Below, piece after piece: positions 1 to 8,039 of a stretch of DNA of 64,000 nt (its first letter is position 1; each line of letters opens with the position of its first letter). Both the position numbers and the translations under genes were made by a program. The notes beneath the pieces are model-generated. The model saw only the letters and a list, made by a program, of their open reading frames with translations. It had not been told where the DNA came from and ran no database searches. The stretch covers positions 62,001 to 126,000 of the forward strand of contig CAZMAV010000006.1 in NCBI GenBank assembly GCA_964564415.1. The letters run 5' to 3'. Source of the stretch: JALEFZ01 sp964564415 (GTDB lineage Bacteria > Bacteroidota > Bacteroidia > J057).

Positions 1-1
1 G

Positions 2-922
2 ATGACAGATGCGGGAGAGTTTTTTGTTTCTAACCTCAACCGCTTGGACAGGCAAGCCATCATTTGGAAGGGGAAAAAGGCTTACACGGGGATTGAAGAT
101 TATCCGGCCCTGGATATAGATGTCGGGGGTAGGGTATATGTAGGGGGAAAGAGCAAGGGAAAGAGTTTTCCCGGGGCTCAGTTTGATCAGACGAGCAAGT
201 CCCGCATCTTTCTGATCAAGTATGGCAAGCCTGACGGTAATTTTCAGCGGGACCCCCTTGTCATGTGTGGAGGAGAGAAAAAAATGCTGTCTACCCGTGA
301 GGCGGAAGGCCTCCGCTATCAGTGGTACTTCAATGGTAAGCCCATCAAGGGAGCCACAGCTTCGACCTTCATGGCTTCCAAGGTAGGTACCTACCAGGTA
401 AGGGCAGCTTCCGAACTGTGCGATAAGCTGTCGGCGCCCCGCCAACTTAGCTCCTGCGATGAAGATCCCATGAAAAATCCCTTGCTTAAGGTTGTAGAGG
501 AAAAAAGTGAGGATTTTCCCAGAACCGAAGAAGAAAAAGAGCCGCTGGTCAGTTTTTCCCTATCCGGCAAACCCAAGCGCATCAAAGGGCGAAAAATCAA
601 GACTCAAAAGAGGTTCAAATTGTCGGGACAGAAGGCTACCCTCTACCTTTGGGACTATGGAGCCATGGACAGGGATACGGTTTCGGTCAACATCAATGGG
701 GAGTGGCTGGTTCAGAATTTTCCCCTCAAGAATGAAAAGGCTCAATTTGAAGTGGAATTTAAGCCCGGCGACAACTATATCATACTGTATGCCCTTAACC
801 TGGGTGGGGTACCCCCAAACACGGCATCCATCACGGTGGACGATGGCCGTGAGACCAAGACATTGGAACTCAATTCTACCTTAGAAAGCAGTGGCATGCT
901 AAAAATTAAGGTCAAGGATTAG
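2..922 (+). CDS. Secreted Ig-like/SBBP-type protein, C-terminal part
   Basis: The frame is open at the left edge, so this is probably the C-terminal part of a longer exported protein; the ATG at position 2 need not be the start. The first 80 residues look like an SBBP-type beta-propeller strand set (DIDVGGRVYVGG). Residues about 88-150 form an Ig-like module with two cysteines and the YQWYFNGKPIKGA pattern. A low-complexity Glu/Lys linker follows, then a beta-rich C-terminal domain with NINGEWL, PGDNYIILYALNLG and VDDGR. I recall that last module as recurrent at the ends of Saprospiria surface proteins, but I cannot name it. There is no clear T9SS sorting domain. Function unknown; surface or secreted location is inferred. 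Confidence 0.7.
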   Translation: MTDAGEFFVSNLNRLDRQAIIWKGKKAYTGIEDYPALDIDVGGRVYVGGKSKGKSFPGAQFDQTSKSRIFLIKYGKPDGNFQRDPLVMCGGEKKMLSTREAEGLRYQWYFNGKPIKGATASTFMASKVGTYQVRAASELCDKLSAPRQLSSCDEDPMKNPLLKVVEEKSEDFPRTEEEKEPLVSFSLSGKPKRIKGRKIKTQKRFKLSGQKATLYLWDYGAMDRDTVSVNINGEWLVQNFPLKNEKAQFEVEFKPGDNYIILYALNLGGVPPNTASITVDDGRETKTLELNSTLESSGMLKIKVKD

Positions 923-1197
923 GGCAAAAAGCAATGTTTGATATTTTCTTTTTGAAGGCTCAAAGTCCTTGGAGGACCGAGTATCTCCATCAAATGAAGG
1001 GCCTTAATTATGAGTTTTTAAGAATATGTTAAAAAAAATGGAAAAAATTGCAAAGAATAAAATCTGATAAGTTGTTAATAATCAGAGGTTTTTATATTTT
1101 ATGAATTGAAATGGGGAAAAAGTCAGATGTCAGACCATTGATTTTACTGGAAGTTTTTGTTTAATTTTACATTGAAATAGTTAAACAAATACATATT

Positions 1198-1734
1198 CGT
1201 ACCTGGGTAATGTCCTAAAAGTAAGGATGGATTTTGTGGGAGATTTGAAAGATTAAGCATTGAGGGCTTATATGGTAACATGCGAATTAAATCATGCCCT
1301 CACTGCTCATCTCCAAAGGTAGTCAAAGATGGCTCTTCCTGTTATGGAAAACAGGACCACAAATGTAAATCCTGTAAGCGGCAGTTCTTCCAGTCGACCA
1401 AAGCAAAAACATTAGATTTGGAATTGACGGTAAAAGAATTGCTACTTGAGCGCGGAATTTGTAAGGTAGTGGGCAGATCAAGGGGTTGGCTGGTGTACTT
1501 CATCCAAAGGTTGTATGTCCAACTTGGGGATGAATCAGCGTTCAACCTTCCGGCAGATCCTAAGATTGTGCTCTGCCGGATTGAGGTCGATGAGATGTGG
1601 GCATTTGTAGGTCAGGAAGAATCTGGCTTTTTCCAAAAAGCTTGAAAACCACATCAATGCCAATGGCTATTTTATCACCCATTACCATTTGACAAGAAAT
1701 CCATCTTTGTAATTCGGAACATTACCCGTACCTG
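1198..1734 (+). mobile_element. IS1-family element, internally deleted, with TIRs and 8-bp TSD
   Basis: The element proper spans 1206-1726 (521 bp). Its left end starts GGTAATGT, and the reverse complement of its right end (from 1726) also starts GGTAATGT, as IS1-family ends do. It is flanked by a perfect 8-bp direct repeat, CGTACCTG, at 1198-1205 and 1727-1734; IS1 elements make 8-9 bp target duplications. Inside is a transposase that lacks the middle of its catalytic domain (see the pseudogene entry). Intact ends and duplication with a broken transposase mean either deletion after insertion or insertion of an already non-autonomous derivative. Confidence 0.85.
1280..1708 (+). pseudogene. 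IS1-family transposase, internally deleted and frameshifted
   Basis: The N-terminal part (1280 to about 1618) encodes a zinc ribbon (CPHCSS...CKSCKRQF), a helix-turn-helix-like stretch and the start of the DDE domain, VDEMWAFVG, which holds the first catalytic Asp. The reading frame then stops at 1645. In another frame, about 1625-1708 reads AFSKKLENHINANGYFITHYH, matching the conserved C-terminal IS1 signature (KKLENH...HYN-like). The roughly 80-100 residues between these blocks, with the remaining catalytic residues, are missing. The product cannot be an active transposase. Both parts lie within one pair of terminal inverted repeats. Confidence 0.85.
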
Positions 1735-1907
1735 TTTAACTTCGACGATTTTCGGTCTTTAATGTATGTATAACTTGCTTTACAATCTCTTCTGTCATAA
1801 ACATTTATAATTTTTTCACGTTGGAGATTTAATTCTTTACAATAAGCTGGAAATTTTATTTCTTAGTCTTTTGTAAGAGAAAAAGATAAGAGGGTAAGAC
1901 AGAAGGG

Positions 1908-1944
1908 TTTTTGAACATTGAACGATTATTGCATTACATATTTG
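1908..1944 (+). promoter_or_regulatory. Candidate rhodopsin promoter
   Basis: The AT-rich 230 bp between the IS1 remnant and the rhodopsin start contains CATATTTG at 1937-1944, one mismatch from the Bacteroidota minus-7 consensus TAnnTTTG, with TTTTTG at 1908-1913 as a possible minus-33 element. The spacing of 23 is long. The rhodopsin ATG follows 23 nt later. This is a pattern match only. Confidence 0.35.
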
Positions 1945-1966
1945 TTAATCAACATCACTAATTATT

Positions 1967-2743
1967 ATGGATACTTTAAACTTCATCAGCTCACTCCTGG
2001 CTTCTAATTTGGAAGCTGGTGATTACGTAGGCTTTACCTTCTTCACGGGGTACATGTCTATGTTTGCTGCTTCAGTGTTCTTTTTCTTCGAGCGTGGCCA
2101 AGTAGCCGGTAAGTGGAAAACTTCCCTGCTGGTATCCGGGCTGATCACCATGATCGCCGCTGTACACTATTTCTACATGCGTGGATACTATTTGGACGTC
2201 ATGGAGGCCAATCCTGAGGCTACCATGATGGAAGCTTCTCCCACACAGTTCCGTTACATCGACTGGACTCTTACTGTACCTTTGATGTGCGTAGAGTTCT
2301 TCCTTCTGCTCAAGCCTTACGGTGCTAAGCAAGGCCTGATGTGGCGTCTGATCCTGGCTGCTGTTGTAATGCTCGTTGCTGGTTACCTCGGTGAGGCTAT
2401 TCAGCCTGAGCAAACTATCCTCTGGGGAATCATCTCTACTGCTGGGTACCTTTACATCGTTTATGAGGCTGTAGCTGGTTCTGTTAAGAAACTTGCTGAC
2501 GCTTCTGATAACCCAGATGTTTCCAGAGCCGTACGCCTGCTCCGTAACTTCGTAGTTGTCGGATGGGCCATTTATCCCATCGGTTACATGCTGATGGACG
2601 GTAACCTGCTCGCTTCACTGAATGGACAGCTCAACATCGACCTGATCTACAACATCGGTGATGCTGTAAACAAAATCGGATTCGGTCTGGTCGTTTACTC
2701 TGTAGCTATTAGTTCTACCAACAGAGAGACTGCTACTGCATAA
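1967..2743 (+). CDS. Light-driven proton-pump rhodopsin (proteorhodopsin/xanthorhodopsin type)
   Basis: A seven-helix retinal protein of 258 residues, the usual length. Helix C carries the DTE triad: Asp99 (proton acceptor), Thr103 and Glu110 (proton donor) in RYIDWTLTVPLMCVEF; this pattern is that of outward H+ pumps. Met107 sits at the spectral-tuning position (105 in proteorhodopsin), where Leu or Met gives green and Gln blue absorption. His67 is the conserved counter-ion partner, and Lys236 in DAVNKIGFG is the Schiff-base lysine. Aligning WGIISTAGYLYIVY with helix E of bacteriorhodopsin puts Gly154 at Trp138, the position that is Gly156 in xanthorhodopsin and opens a fenestration for an antenna carotenoid. 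A terminator follows, then crtY and blh, which make beta-carotene and retinal. Proton pumping is very likely; antenna binding is inferred. Confidence 0.97.
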   Translation: MDTLNFISSLLASNLEAGDYVGFTFFTGYMSMFAASVFFFFERGQVAGKWKTSLLVSGLITMIAAVHYFYMRGYYLDVMEANPEATMMEASPTQFRYIDWTLTVPLMCVEFFLLLKPYGAKQGLMWRLILAAVVMLVAGYLGEAIQPEQTILWGIISTAGYLYIVYEAVAGSVKKLADASDNPDVSRAVRLLRNFVVVGWAIYPIGYMLMDGNLLASLNGQLNIDLIYNIGDAVNKIGFGLVVYSVAISSTNRETATA

Positions 2744-2780
2744 TTGGAGTAACACCAACCCCTGATTATTATGGACATTA

Positions 2781-2808
2781 GGCCCTGGTTCGTCCAGGGC
2801 CTTTTTTT
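2781..2808 (+). terminator. Rho-independent terminator after rhodopsin gene
   Basis: The 8-bp stem GGCCCTGG (2781-2788) pairs with CCAGGGCC (2794-2801) around a 5-nt loop and is followed by seven T residues (2802-2808). It lies 37 bp after the rhodopsin stop and 23 bp before the likely crtY start. It probably lets rhodopsin be expressed far more than the downstream pigment enzymes, which would depend on read-through or on their own promoter. Confidence 0.85.
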
Positions 2809-2830
2809 CTCACCTCAACCCGACACGCTC

Positions 2831-4042
2831 ATGAAGGACTACGACTATATCATAGCCGGAGGTGGATGCGCTGGGCTCAGCCTAGCAGCAAAAATCAACC
2901 GCTCTTCCCTCAAGAATCGGCGAATCCTGATTCTCGATACCGAGCCCAAAAGCCGAAATGATAAAACCTGGTGCTTTTGGCCAGAGTCAAAGACCAATGA
3001 GTATACCCCCTATACAGGTTGGCAAGATCTTCAAGTCCATACCCCCCGCGGAAGCTACCGCCAAAATATAGCTCCCCTTTATTATCAACTGGTCAGTAGC
3101 GGTGATTTTTACTCCCAGGTCTACCGCGAACTAAAAGAAAATTCCCAAATCGAATTTCGCTTTGAAAAGGTTCTCGCCCTTGAGGACCTGGACCGGGGAG
3201 CCAAAGTCCTGACTGAAGAAAGGCAGTACCAGGGCTCATATGTTTTTAATTCCATTAATTTTCCTATACAGCAGCAAAAATCAAGAAATATCTACCTCGC
3301 CCAGCACTTTTACGGCTGGTTTCTGGAAATGGAAAATGAGGTATTTGACCCTGAACAAATGACACTCATGGACTTTCGAGTCCTCCAGGGAAATGAGGTA
3401 TGCTTCGTCTACATTCTTCCTTTTTCAAAGAGAAAAGCTCTGGTAGAATTTACCGTTTTCTCCGCTTCGGTTTGGGATAAGGATGCCTACTTGGGACCTC
3501 TGAGTAGTTACATGGAGGAAAAGTTTCCGGGACAGGCATTCGACATTTTACAGGAAGAAAAAGGAGTGATCCCCATGACCAATCATCAATTTGAGCGGTA
3601 CAAGGGAAAGCACATCATCAACATTGGTACGGCGGGAGGCTTTACCAAAGCAACTACAGGCTATACTTTTCAGCGAATCCAACGAGATACCCAGGCCCTT
3701 GTGGATGCGATGATCGAAAAAGGCAAGCCTTATTATTCCTTGAAAAAGAAGGTTCGCTTTCAGTTTTATGACAACCTTCTTTTATATCTGATTCACACCA
3801 ATGGAGGCGATGTGCACAAGATTTTTGACCAACTCTTTGCTAAAAATGATTTCAGGACCATCCTCCGCTTCCTGGACGAGCAAACAAAGTTATGGGAAGA
3901 ATTGTATATCCTGGGAAGGCTGCCCTGGATGCCTTTTCTGAAAGCCATAAAAGATTATTATATTGTCAGAAAGCCCATTGAGAATCGTTCTTCCTGCTTT
4001 CTGCCTCAAAAATTGAGTGAGCATGAATCTCCAATCCACTAA
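2831..4042 (+). CDS. crtY: Lycopene beta-cyclase
   Basis: Converts lycopene to beta-carotene, the precursor of retinal. The protein (403 residues from this start) opens with the Rossmann FAD/NAD motif IIAGGGCAGLSLA directly after MKDYDY, as in CrtY/LcyB-type flavoproteins. It also has NDKTWCFW, typical of CrtY, and GTAGGFTKATTGYTF near residue 275. An in-frame ATG at 2771 would add 20 residues, but that stretch is encoded by the terminator hairpin, so 2831 is preferred. The end overlaps the start of blh, so the two are probably translationally coupled. The earlier carotenoid genes (crtE, crtB, crtI) are not in the window. I am confident of family and role. Confidence 0.92.
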   Translation: MKDYDYIIAGGGCAGLSLAAKINRSSLKNRRILILDTEPKSRNDKTWCFWPESKTNEYTPYTGWQDLQVHTPRGSYRQNIAPLYYQLVSSGDFYSQVYRELKENSQIEFRFEKVLALEDLDRGAKVLTEERQYQGSYVFNSINFPIQQQKSRNIYLAQHFYGWFLEMENEVFDPEQMTLMDFRVLQGNEVCFVYILPFSKRKALVEFTVFSASVWDKDAYLGPLSSYMEEKFPGQAFDILQEEKGVIPMTNHQFERYKGKHIINIGTAGGFTKATTGYTFQRIQRDTQALVDAMIEKGKPYYSLKKKVRFQFYDNLLLYLIHTNGGDVHKIFDQLFAKNDFRTILRFLDEQTKLWEELYILGRLPWMPFLKAIKDYYIVRKPIENRSSCFLPQKLSEHESPIH

Positions 4043-4985
4043 TCTGTACAGCCTTTCACTTCTGTTCACGGTTCTTGTAGGAGGCTTATACGCCTTTTTC
4101 CCTGCACTTGGAGAAAAGTGTGAGCTGTGGTTTTTCATCATCATCATGCTCACTACCGGGATACCTCACGGAGCTACCGATCACATCGTTTATCAGTTTG
4201 ACGCAAAAAAGAATGGTCAAAAGCCTTCCTGGTGGATTTTTCTAGGCACCTACATTGGAGCCATGATTCTTTACAGCCTCTTTTGGTATTGGCTACCCAT
4301 GGTCAGCCTGGCTATATTTTTGTTGATTTCAGCCTTTCACTTTGGGCAAAGCCAGTTTCTCTTTATGAAATGGAAGGAAGTTCACCCGGTAAAGATCATC
4401 CTTTATGTATCCTGGGGCCTGATGCTTCTACTTGGCATCATTGGATTTCATATGGAAGAAAGCCTGGCTATTCTTTCAACTCTCTTTGGAGATTCTATGA
4501 TCGAGATCACCTATGATATGGTAAGCCGTACGGTGATCAGCCTTGGCATGATTTGGTTTGCTTCAATGATGGTATCCCTGCTTCACGAGAAAATTTCGAG
4601 TAGGGCTTTCTTCTTTGAGTTGATGAATGTGGCTCTCCTCTTGGCTTTGAGTTCCTTCACAAGCCTGCTATTTAGTTTTGCGATGTACTTCGGACTTTGG
4701 CATTCATTGGCGTCCATTTCTCATGAAATACAGATAATCCGACAGGAAGATCCCACTTTTAGCTGGCAGAAATTTTTCAAATCTGCTCTTCCATTTTCTT
4801 TACTGAGCTTTCTAGGCATTGGTATCCTCCTTTTGGTAGGCCAATGGCTGAATGCTTATGTATCTCCCTACCTGTTGTTTTTTATTGCTATTTCTACCCT
4901 TACCCTTCCTCATATGCTTTTCATGCAACGCCTTTACCATCGGGGCAGGGAAAAGAAGGGCAAAAAACAATCTGCCCTGGCCTGA
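4023..4985 (+). CDS. blh: Brp/Blh family beta-carotene 15,15'-dioxygenase
   Basis: Cleaves beta-carotene into two molecules of retinal, the chromophore of the rhodopsin encoded upstream. The protein is an integral membrane enzyme of about 320 residues with roughly eight hydrophobic segments. It has the conserved iron-binding histidine motifs: GIPHGATDH near residue 45, SAFHFGQSQ near 105 and WHSLASISHE near 235. The ATG at 4023 overlaps the crtY end by 20 bp; a GTG at 4017 is an alternative start two codons upstream. The overlap points to coupled expression. No terminator is obvious after the stop. Confidence 0.93.
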   Translation: MNLQSTNLYSLSLLFTVLVGGLYAFFPALGEKCELWFFIIIMLTTGIPHGATDHIVYQFDAKKNGQKPSWWIFLGTYIGAMILYSLFWYWLPMVSLAIFLLISAFHFGQSQFLFMKWKEVHPVKIILYVSWGLMLLLGIIGFHMEESLAILSTLFGDSMIEITYDMVSRTVISLGMIWFASMMVSLLHEKISSRAFFFELMNVALLLALSSFTSLLFSFAMYFGLWHSLASISHEIQIIRQEDPTFSWQKFFKSALPFSLLSFLGIGILLLVGQWLNAYVSPYLLFFIAISTLTLPHMLFMQRLYHRGREKKGKKQSALA

Positions 4986-5118
4986 GTTTTTTCTCAAAAT
5001 GAATGGCGAATAATAGCTATTCTCCAACAATCATGGCTGTTGCGAATCTTTCTGAGCGATAAAACAAACAAAGTTTCTGTCATTCATTCGTGATAATCAA
5101 TAATACCTTTAAGTTTTT

Positions 5119-6417
5119 ATGAGTGATTCCTACGTCGCGTGGTGGTGTCGTCGAGACATGAGGCTGGACGACAATGCAGCGCTTTATCACGCCCTCGACA
5201 GTGGCGAAAAGGTGGTCCCTGTATTTATTTTTGACCCTTATATATTGGATGAATTGCCCGAAAAAGACGCCAGGGTAAACTTCATCCATGACCGAATCCA
5301 GCAGCTCGATGAGCAGTTGAGAAAAATGGAGAGTAGTTTTCAGGTATTTTATGGAACTCCCGAAGATGTCTGGAAAAAACTGGTAGAAAAGGGAGGACTA
5401 AAAGCCGTTTACCTGAACCGAGATTACGAACCTTATGCCAAGGAAAGGGATGGGAAGTTGGCAAAGTACTTCGAAGATCAACACATTGATTTTCATACCT
5501 ACAAAGATCAGGTAATTTTTGAAAAAAGGGAAATCCTCACCCAGCAGGACTCTCCTTACTCTGTATTTACCCCTTACAGCAAAAACTGGAAGTCTTCTCT
5601 CAATCCAGACAACCTGCGTTCTTACGATACGGAGTCTTTGTTTCACAATTTCCTAAAGGATAATTCGGGAAGTATACCAAGCCTGGAAGAAATGGGCTTT
5701 TCTCCTACCGATATTTACATTCCTCCCATGGAGCCGAACAAGGATATCATCAAGGAATACCATGAGACCCGCAACTATCCAGCGATCAGGGGGACCACGA
5801 GGATTGGTATTCATCTGCGATTCGGAACCATCAGCATCAGGAAGCTAGCCCGTTCAGCTGAGCGGATCAATCAGGCCTATCTCAATGAATTGATTTGGAG
5901 GGAATTTTACATGCAAATCCTATGGAACTATCCCCATGTAGCGGATGGCCCTTTTCGGGAAAAATACGCAGCCATCGAATGGCGCAACGATGGGGAAGAA
6001 TTTGAAAAGTGGAAAAATGGAGAGACGGGTTATCCTATGGTGGATGCGGGAATGCGTGAAATTAACGCCACGGGATACATGCACAACCGAAGCCGAATGA
6101 TTGTAGCGAGTTTTCTGACTAAGCATTTGCTGATTAACTGGCAGTGGGGCGAAAAGTATTTCGCAACAAAATTACTGGACTTCGAGTTATCTTCCAATAA
6201 TGGAGGTTGGCAGTGGGCTGCTGGATGTGGCACAGATGCTGCTCCATACTTCAGGATATTCAATCCCGAATCTCAGATAAAGAAGTACGACAAAGACTTA
6301 AAATATATCAGAAAGTGGGTACCTGAATACGGTACTCCTTCTTATGTAAGACCCATGGTCGAACACAAAGCAGCCCGTGAGCGCTGTCTCGAGGTATACA
6401 AAAGTGCCCTCAATTAG
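5119..6417 (+). CDS. phrB: Deoxyribodipyrimidine photolyase
   Basis: Uses blue light and FAD to split UV-induced cyclobutane pyrimidine dimers. The protein has 432 residues, slightly short of the usual 450-480. The N-terminal antenna domain starts AWWCRRDMRLDDN. The FAD-binding domain shows TRIGIHLRFGTIS near residue 225, WREFYMQILW near 260, MHNRSRMIVASFLTKHLL near 320 and SNNGGWQWAAGCGTDAAPYF near 360, the class I signature. It lies 133 bp after blh with its own upstream gap and has a strong terminator behind it. The position beside the rhodopsin genes fits a set of light-related genes. A cryptochrome role cannot be excluded from sequence alone. Confidence 0.93.
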   Translation: MSDSYVAWWCRRDMRLDDNAALYHALDSGEKVVPVFIFDPYILDELPEKDARVNFIHDRIQQLDEQLRKMESSFQVFYGTPEDVWKKLVEKGGLKAVYLNRDYEPYAKERDGKLAKYFEDQHIDFHTYKDQVIFEKREILTQQDSPYSVFTPYSKNWKSSLNPDNLRSYDTESLFHNFLKDNSGSIPSLEEMGFSPTDIYIPPMEPNKDIIKEYHETRNYPAIRGTTRIGIHLRFGTISIRKLARSAERINQAYLNELIWREFYMQILWNYPHVADGPFREKYAAIEWRNDGEEFEKWKNGETGYPMVDAGMREINATGYMHNRSRMIVASFLTKHLLINWQWGEKYFATKLLDFELSSNNGGWQWAAGCGTDAAPYFRIFNPESQIKKYDKDLKYIRKWVPEYGTPSYVRPMVEHKAARERCLEVYKSALN

Positions 6418-6460
6418 GCCTAAGGCGCATGTGGGTTGTATTTGGTTTCATAATGGTGAG

Positions 6461-6489
6461 GCCCCGCATCTTCTGCGGGGCTATTTTTT
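6461..6489 (+). terminator. Rho-independent terminator after photolyase gene
   Basis: Stem GCCCCGCA (6461-6468) pairs with TGCGGGGC (6474-6481) around TCTTC and is followed by TATTTTTT. It sits 43 bp after the photolyase stop and closes the light island before the next gene. Confidence 0.88.
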
Positions 6490-6524
6490 GGCCTTGTGGC
6501 AATTGCTTTCCCTAACTTTAGACA

Positions 6525-8039
6525 ATGAATCAGCCCTTTTTAAAATGGGATCGGAATTGGGAGATAGGAGCAATGCTGTACCTGTCTTTTCCCGCATTTA
6601 TTTTTTTTCTGGGATGGCTAGCCCTTCCCTGGGCTTTTCTTTCTGCCTTGCTCTTACTTATAGGGCTGGGTGCCTACTTTTACTCACTGGGACCTGGCCA
6701 AGGCGGCACACCTTTTAGTGGGAATCAGGTAATGGGAATCATAGGAATTGGCCTGGGAATAGCATTCTTCTCCGGTATCAGTGGGCATCTCCCCCAATCC
6801 TTTGATTATATCAAGCATCACGAAGTATGGCAGGACCTTAGTGAGAAAGAATGGCCAGTAAGCTATCAGAATAGAGGAAAAAGTTATTTTTTGGACTATT
6901 ACCTGGCTTATTATCTGCCAGGGGCTTTGGTCGCAAAGACCTTTGCTGTTGATTATACTCTTCCTTCAGCCTTATGGGGTACTTTGGGGGTGCTACTGTT
7001 GGCTTTTGGCCTTTGCAGGAAATTCGGGAAGTATCCCCTTGTGAGCCTGGTTATCTTTTTCCTGATTGGAGGCCAGGACTTGGTCATGGTCAATTTTTGG
7101 GGAATGTTGGATTGGATTCGGGAAGGACATTTTGTCGTCTATCAATGGAGAGAGTGGCGGGTCGATGATCCCCAGCTCCTTTCCTTTATCTATAAGGGGC
7201 CTTTCAATCAATTGATTTGGGCCCCCCAGCATGGGATCGGTGCTTGGCTGGCCACCCTACTGGTCTGGAACCGCATTAGTGAAAGAGCAGGGGGATGGAG
7301 CAGCCTCCTGCCCTGGACCCTGACCCTTTTTTGGAGCCCCTTCGTAAGCCTGGGTCTCCTCCCTTTTTTAGCCTTAGATGGACGGAGAGGATTGAAGGCA
7401 AGCCTGATGAAAATTCTTCACCTCCTCCCATCCTTTTTCATTGGTTTGCTATTCTTTTTCTATTACCAAGCTCATGGCCCCCTAATCTACAATGGCTTCA
7501 TTTGGAATATCACCACCAGAGAAAACTGGTTGTTATTTTACTTTTTGTTTACTCTGAGTGAACTAGGTGCTTTTGCCCTATTGGTTTTTTGGGTTTGGAA
7601 AAAGGAAAAGCCGGAACCTTTGCTTAAAACCTTCTTTCTTATCAGCCTTGTTTTACTGATTTTGCTTCCCTTTTATCATATGGGGCGAATGAATGACTTC
7701 ATCATGCGAGCCTCTATTCCAGCGCTGTTATTTTTTTACCTTACTACAATCAGGAGTTTCTGGATCTCGTGGAAATTGAAGAAAATCAGGTGGATTTTCG
7801 CCTTTATCCTACTGATTAGTTGTATACATAATCCCTCAGAGGCCTGGATCATTTACCATGACATTGAGCCTTCCATTCAGGAACGCTATCCTATGGATGA
7901 CATCGACCTTGTCCAATTGGAAGAAGCTTATATTCGTGCTGGGCTACCTCCAGATTTCGATCTTTCCGGACAATATTTGGGTGAGGACTCTTCATTTTTC
8001 TATCGGGTGTTCCTCAAAAGCAAGTCCAACCATGAATAA
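6525..8039 (+). CDS. Multi-pass membrane protein, first of tandem paralogues
   Basis: A 504-residue protein with about ten to twelve hydrophobic segments. It is clearly paralogous to the next gene: both share a block near residues 85-135 (LPQ..DY.KH...WQDL...WP..Y...G.SY...YY..YYLPGAL), then WAPQH, a segment around WSPF.SLGLL, and a late motif of the MG..NDF.MR type. The overall shape resembles GT-C fold glycosyltransferases or related uncharacterised polytopic proteins, with an acidic first periplasmic loop (FDYIKHH). No catalytic assignment is possible. A TAACTTTA box at about 6513-6520 lies just before the ATG. The gene overlaps the next one by 8 bp, so they form an operon. Confidence 0.8.
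   Translation: MNQPFLKWDRNWEIGAMLYLSFPAFIFFLGWLALPWAFLSALLLLIGLGAYFYSLGPGQGGTPFSGNQVMGIIGIGLGIAFFSGISGHLPQSFDYIKHHEVWQDLSEKEWPVSYQNRGKSYFLDYYLAYYLPGALVAKTFAVDYTLPSALWGTLGVLLLAFGLCRKFGKYPLVSLVIFFLIGGQDLVMVNFWGMLDWIREGHFVVYQWREWRVDDPQLLSFIYKGPFNQLIWAPQHGIGAWLATLLVWNRISERAGGWSSLLPWTLTLFWSPFVSLGLLPFLALDGRRGLKASLMKILHLLPSFFIGLLFFFYYQAHGPLIYNGFIWNITTRENWLLFYFLFTLSELGAFALLVFWVWKKEKPEPLLKTFFLISLVLLILLPFYHMGRMNDFIMRASIPALLFFYLTTIRSFWISWKLKKIRWIFAFILLISCIHNPSEAWIIYHDIEPSIQERYPMDDIDLVQLEEAYIRAGLPPDFDLSGQYLGEDSSFFYRVFLKSKSNHE

Noticed and set aside
2771..2830. 20-residue N-terminal extension of CrtY
   Set aside because: It is encoded by the terminator hairpin and T tract and lies before the conserved MKDYDYIIAGGG start. 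Kept only as a regulatory possibility.
7858..8031. 58-residue N-terminal extension of the second tandem membrane protein
   Set aside because: It lies entirely within the first membrane gene; the ATG at 8032 matches the aligned start of its paralogue.
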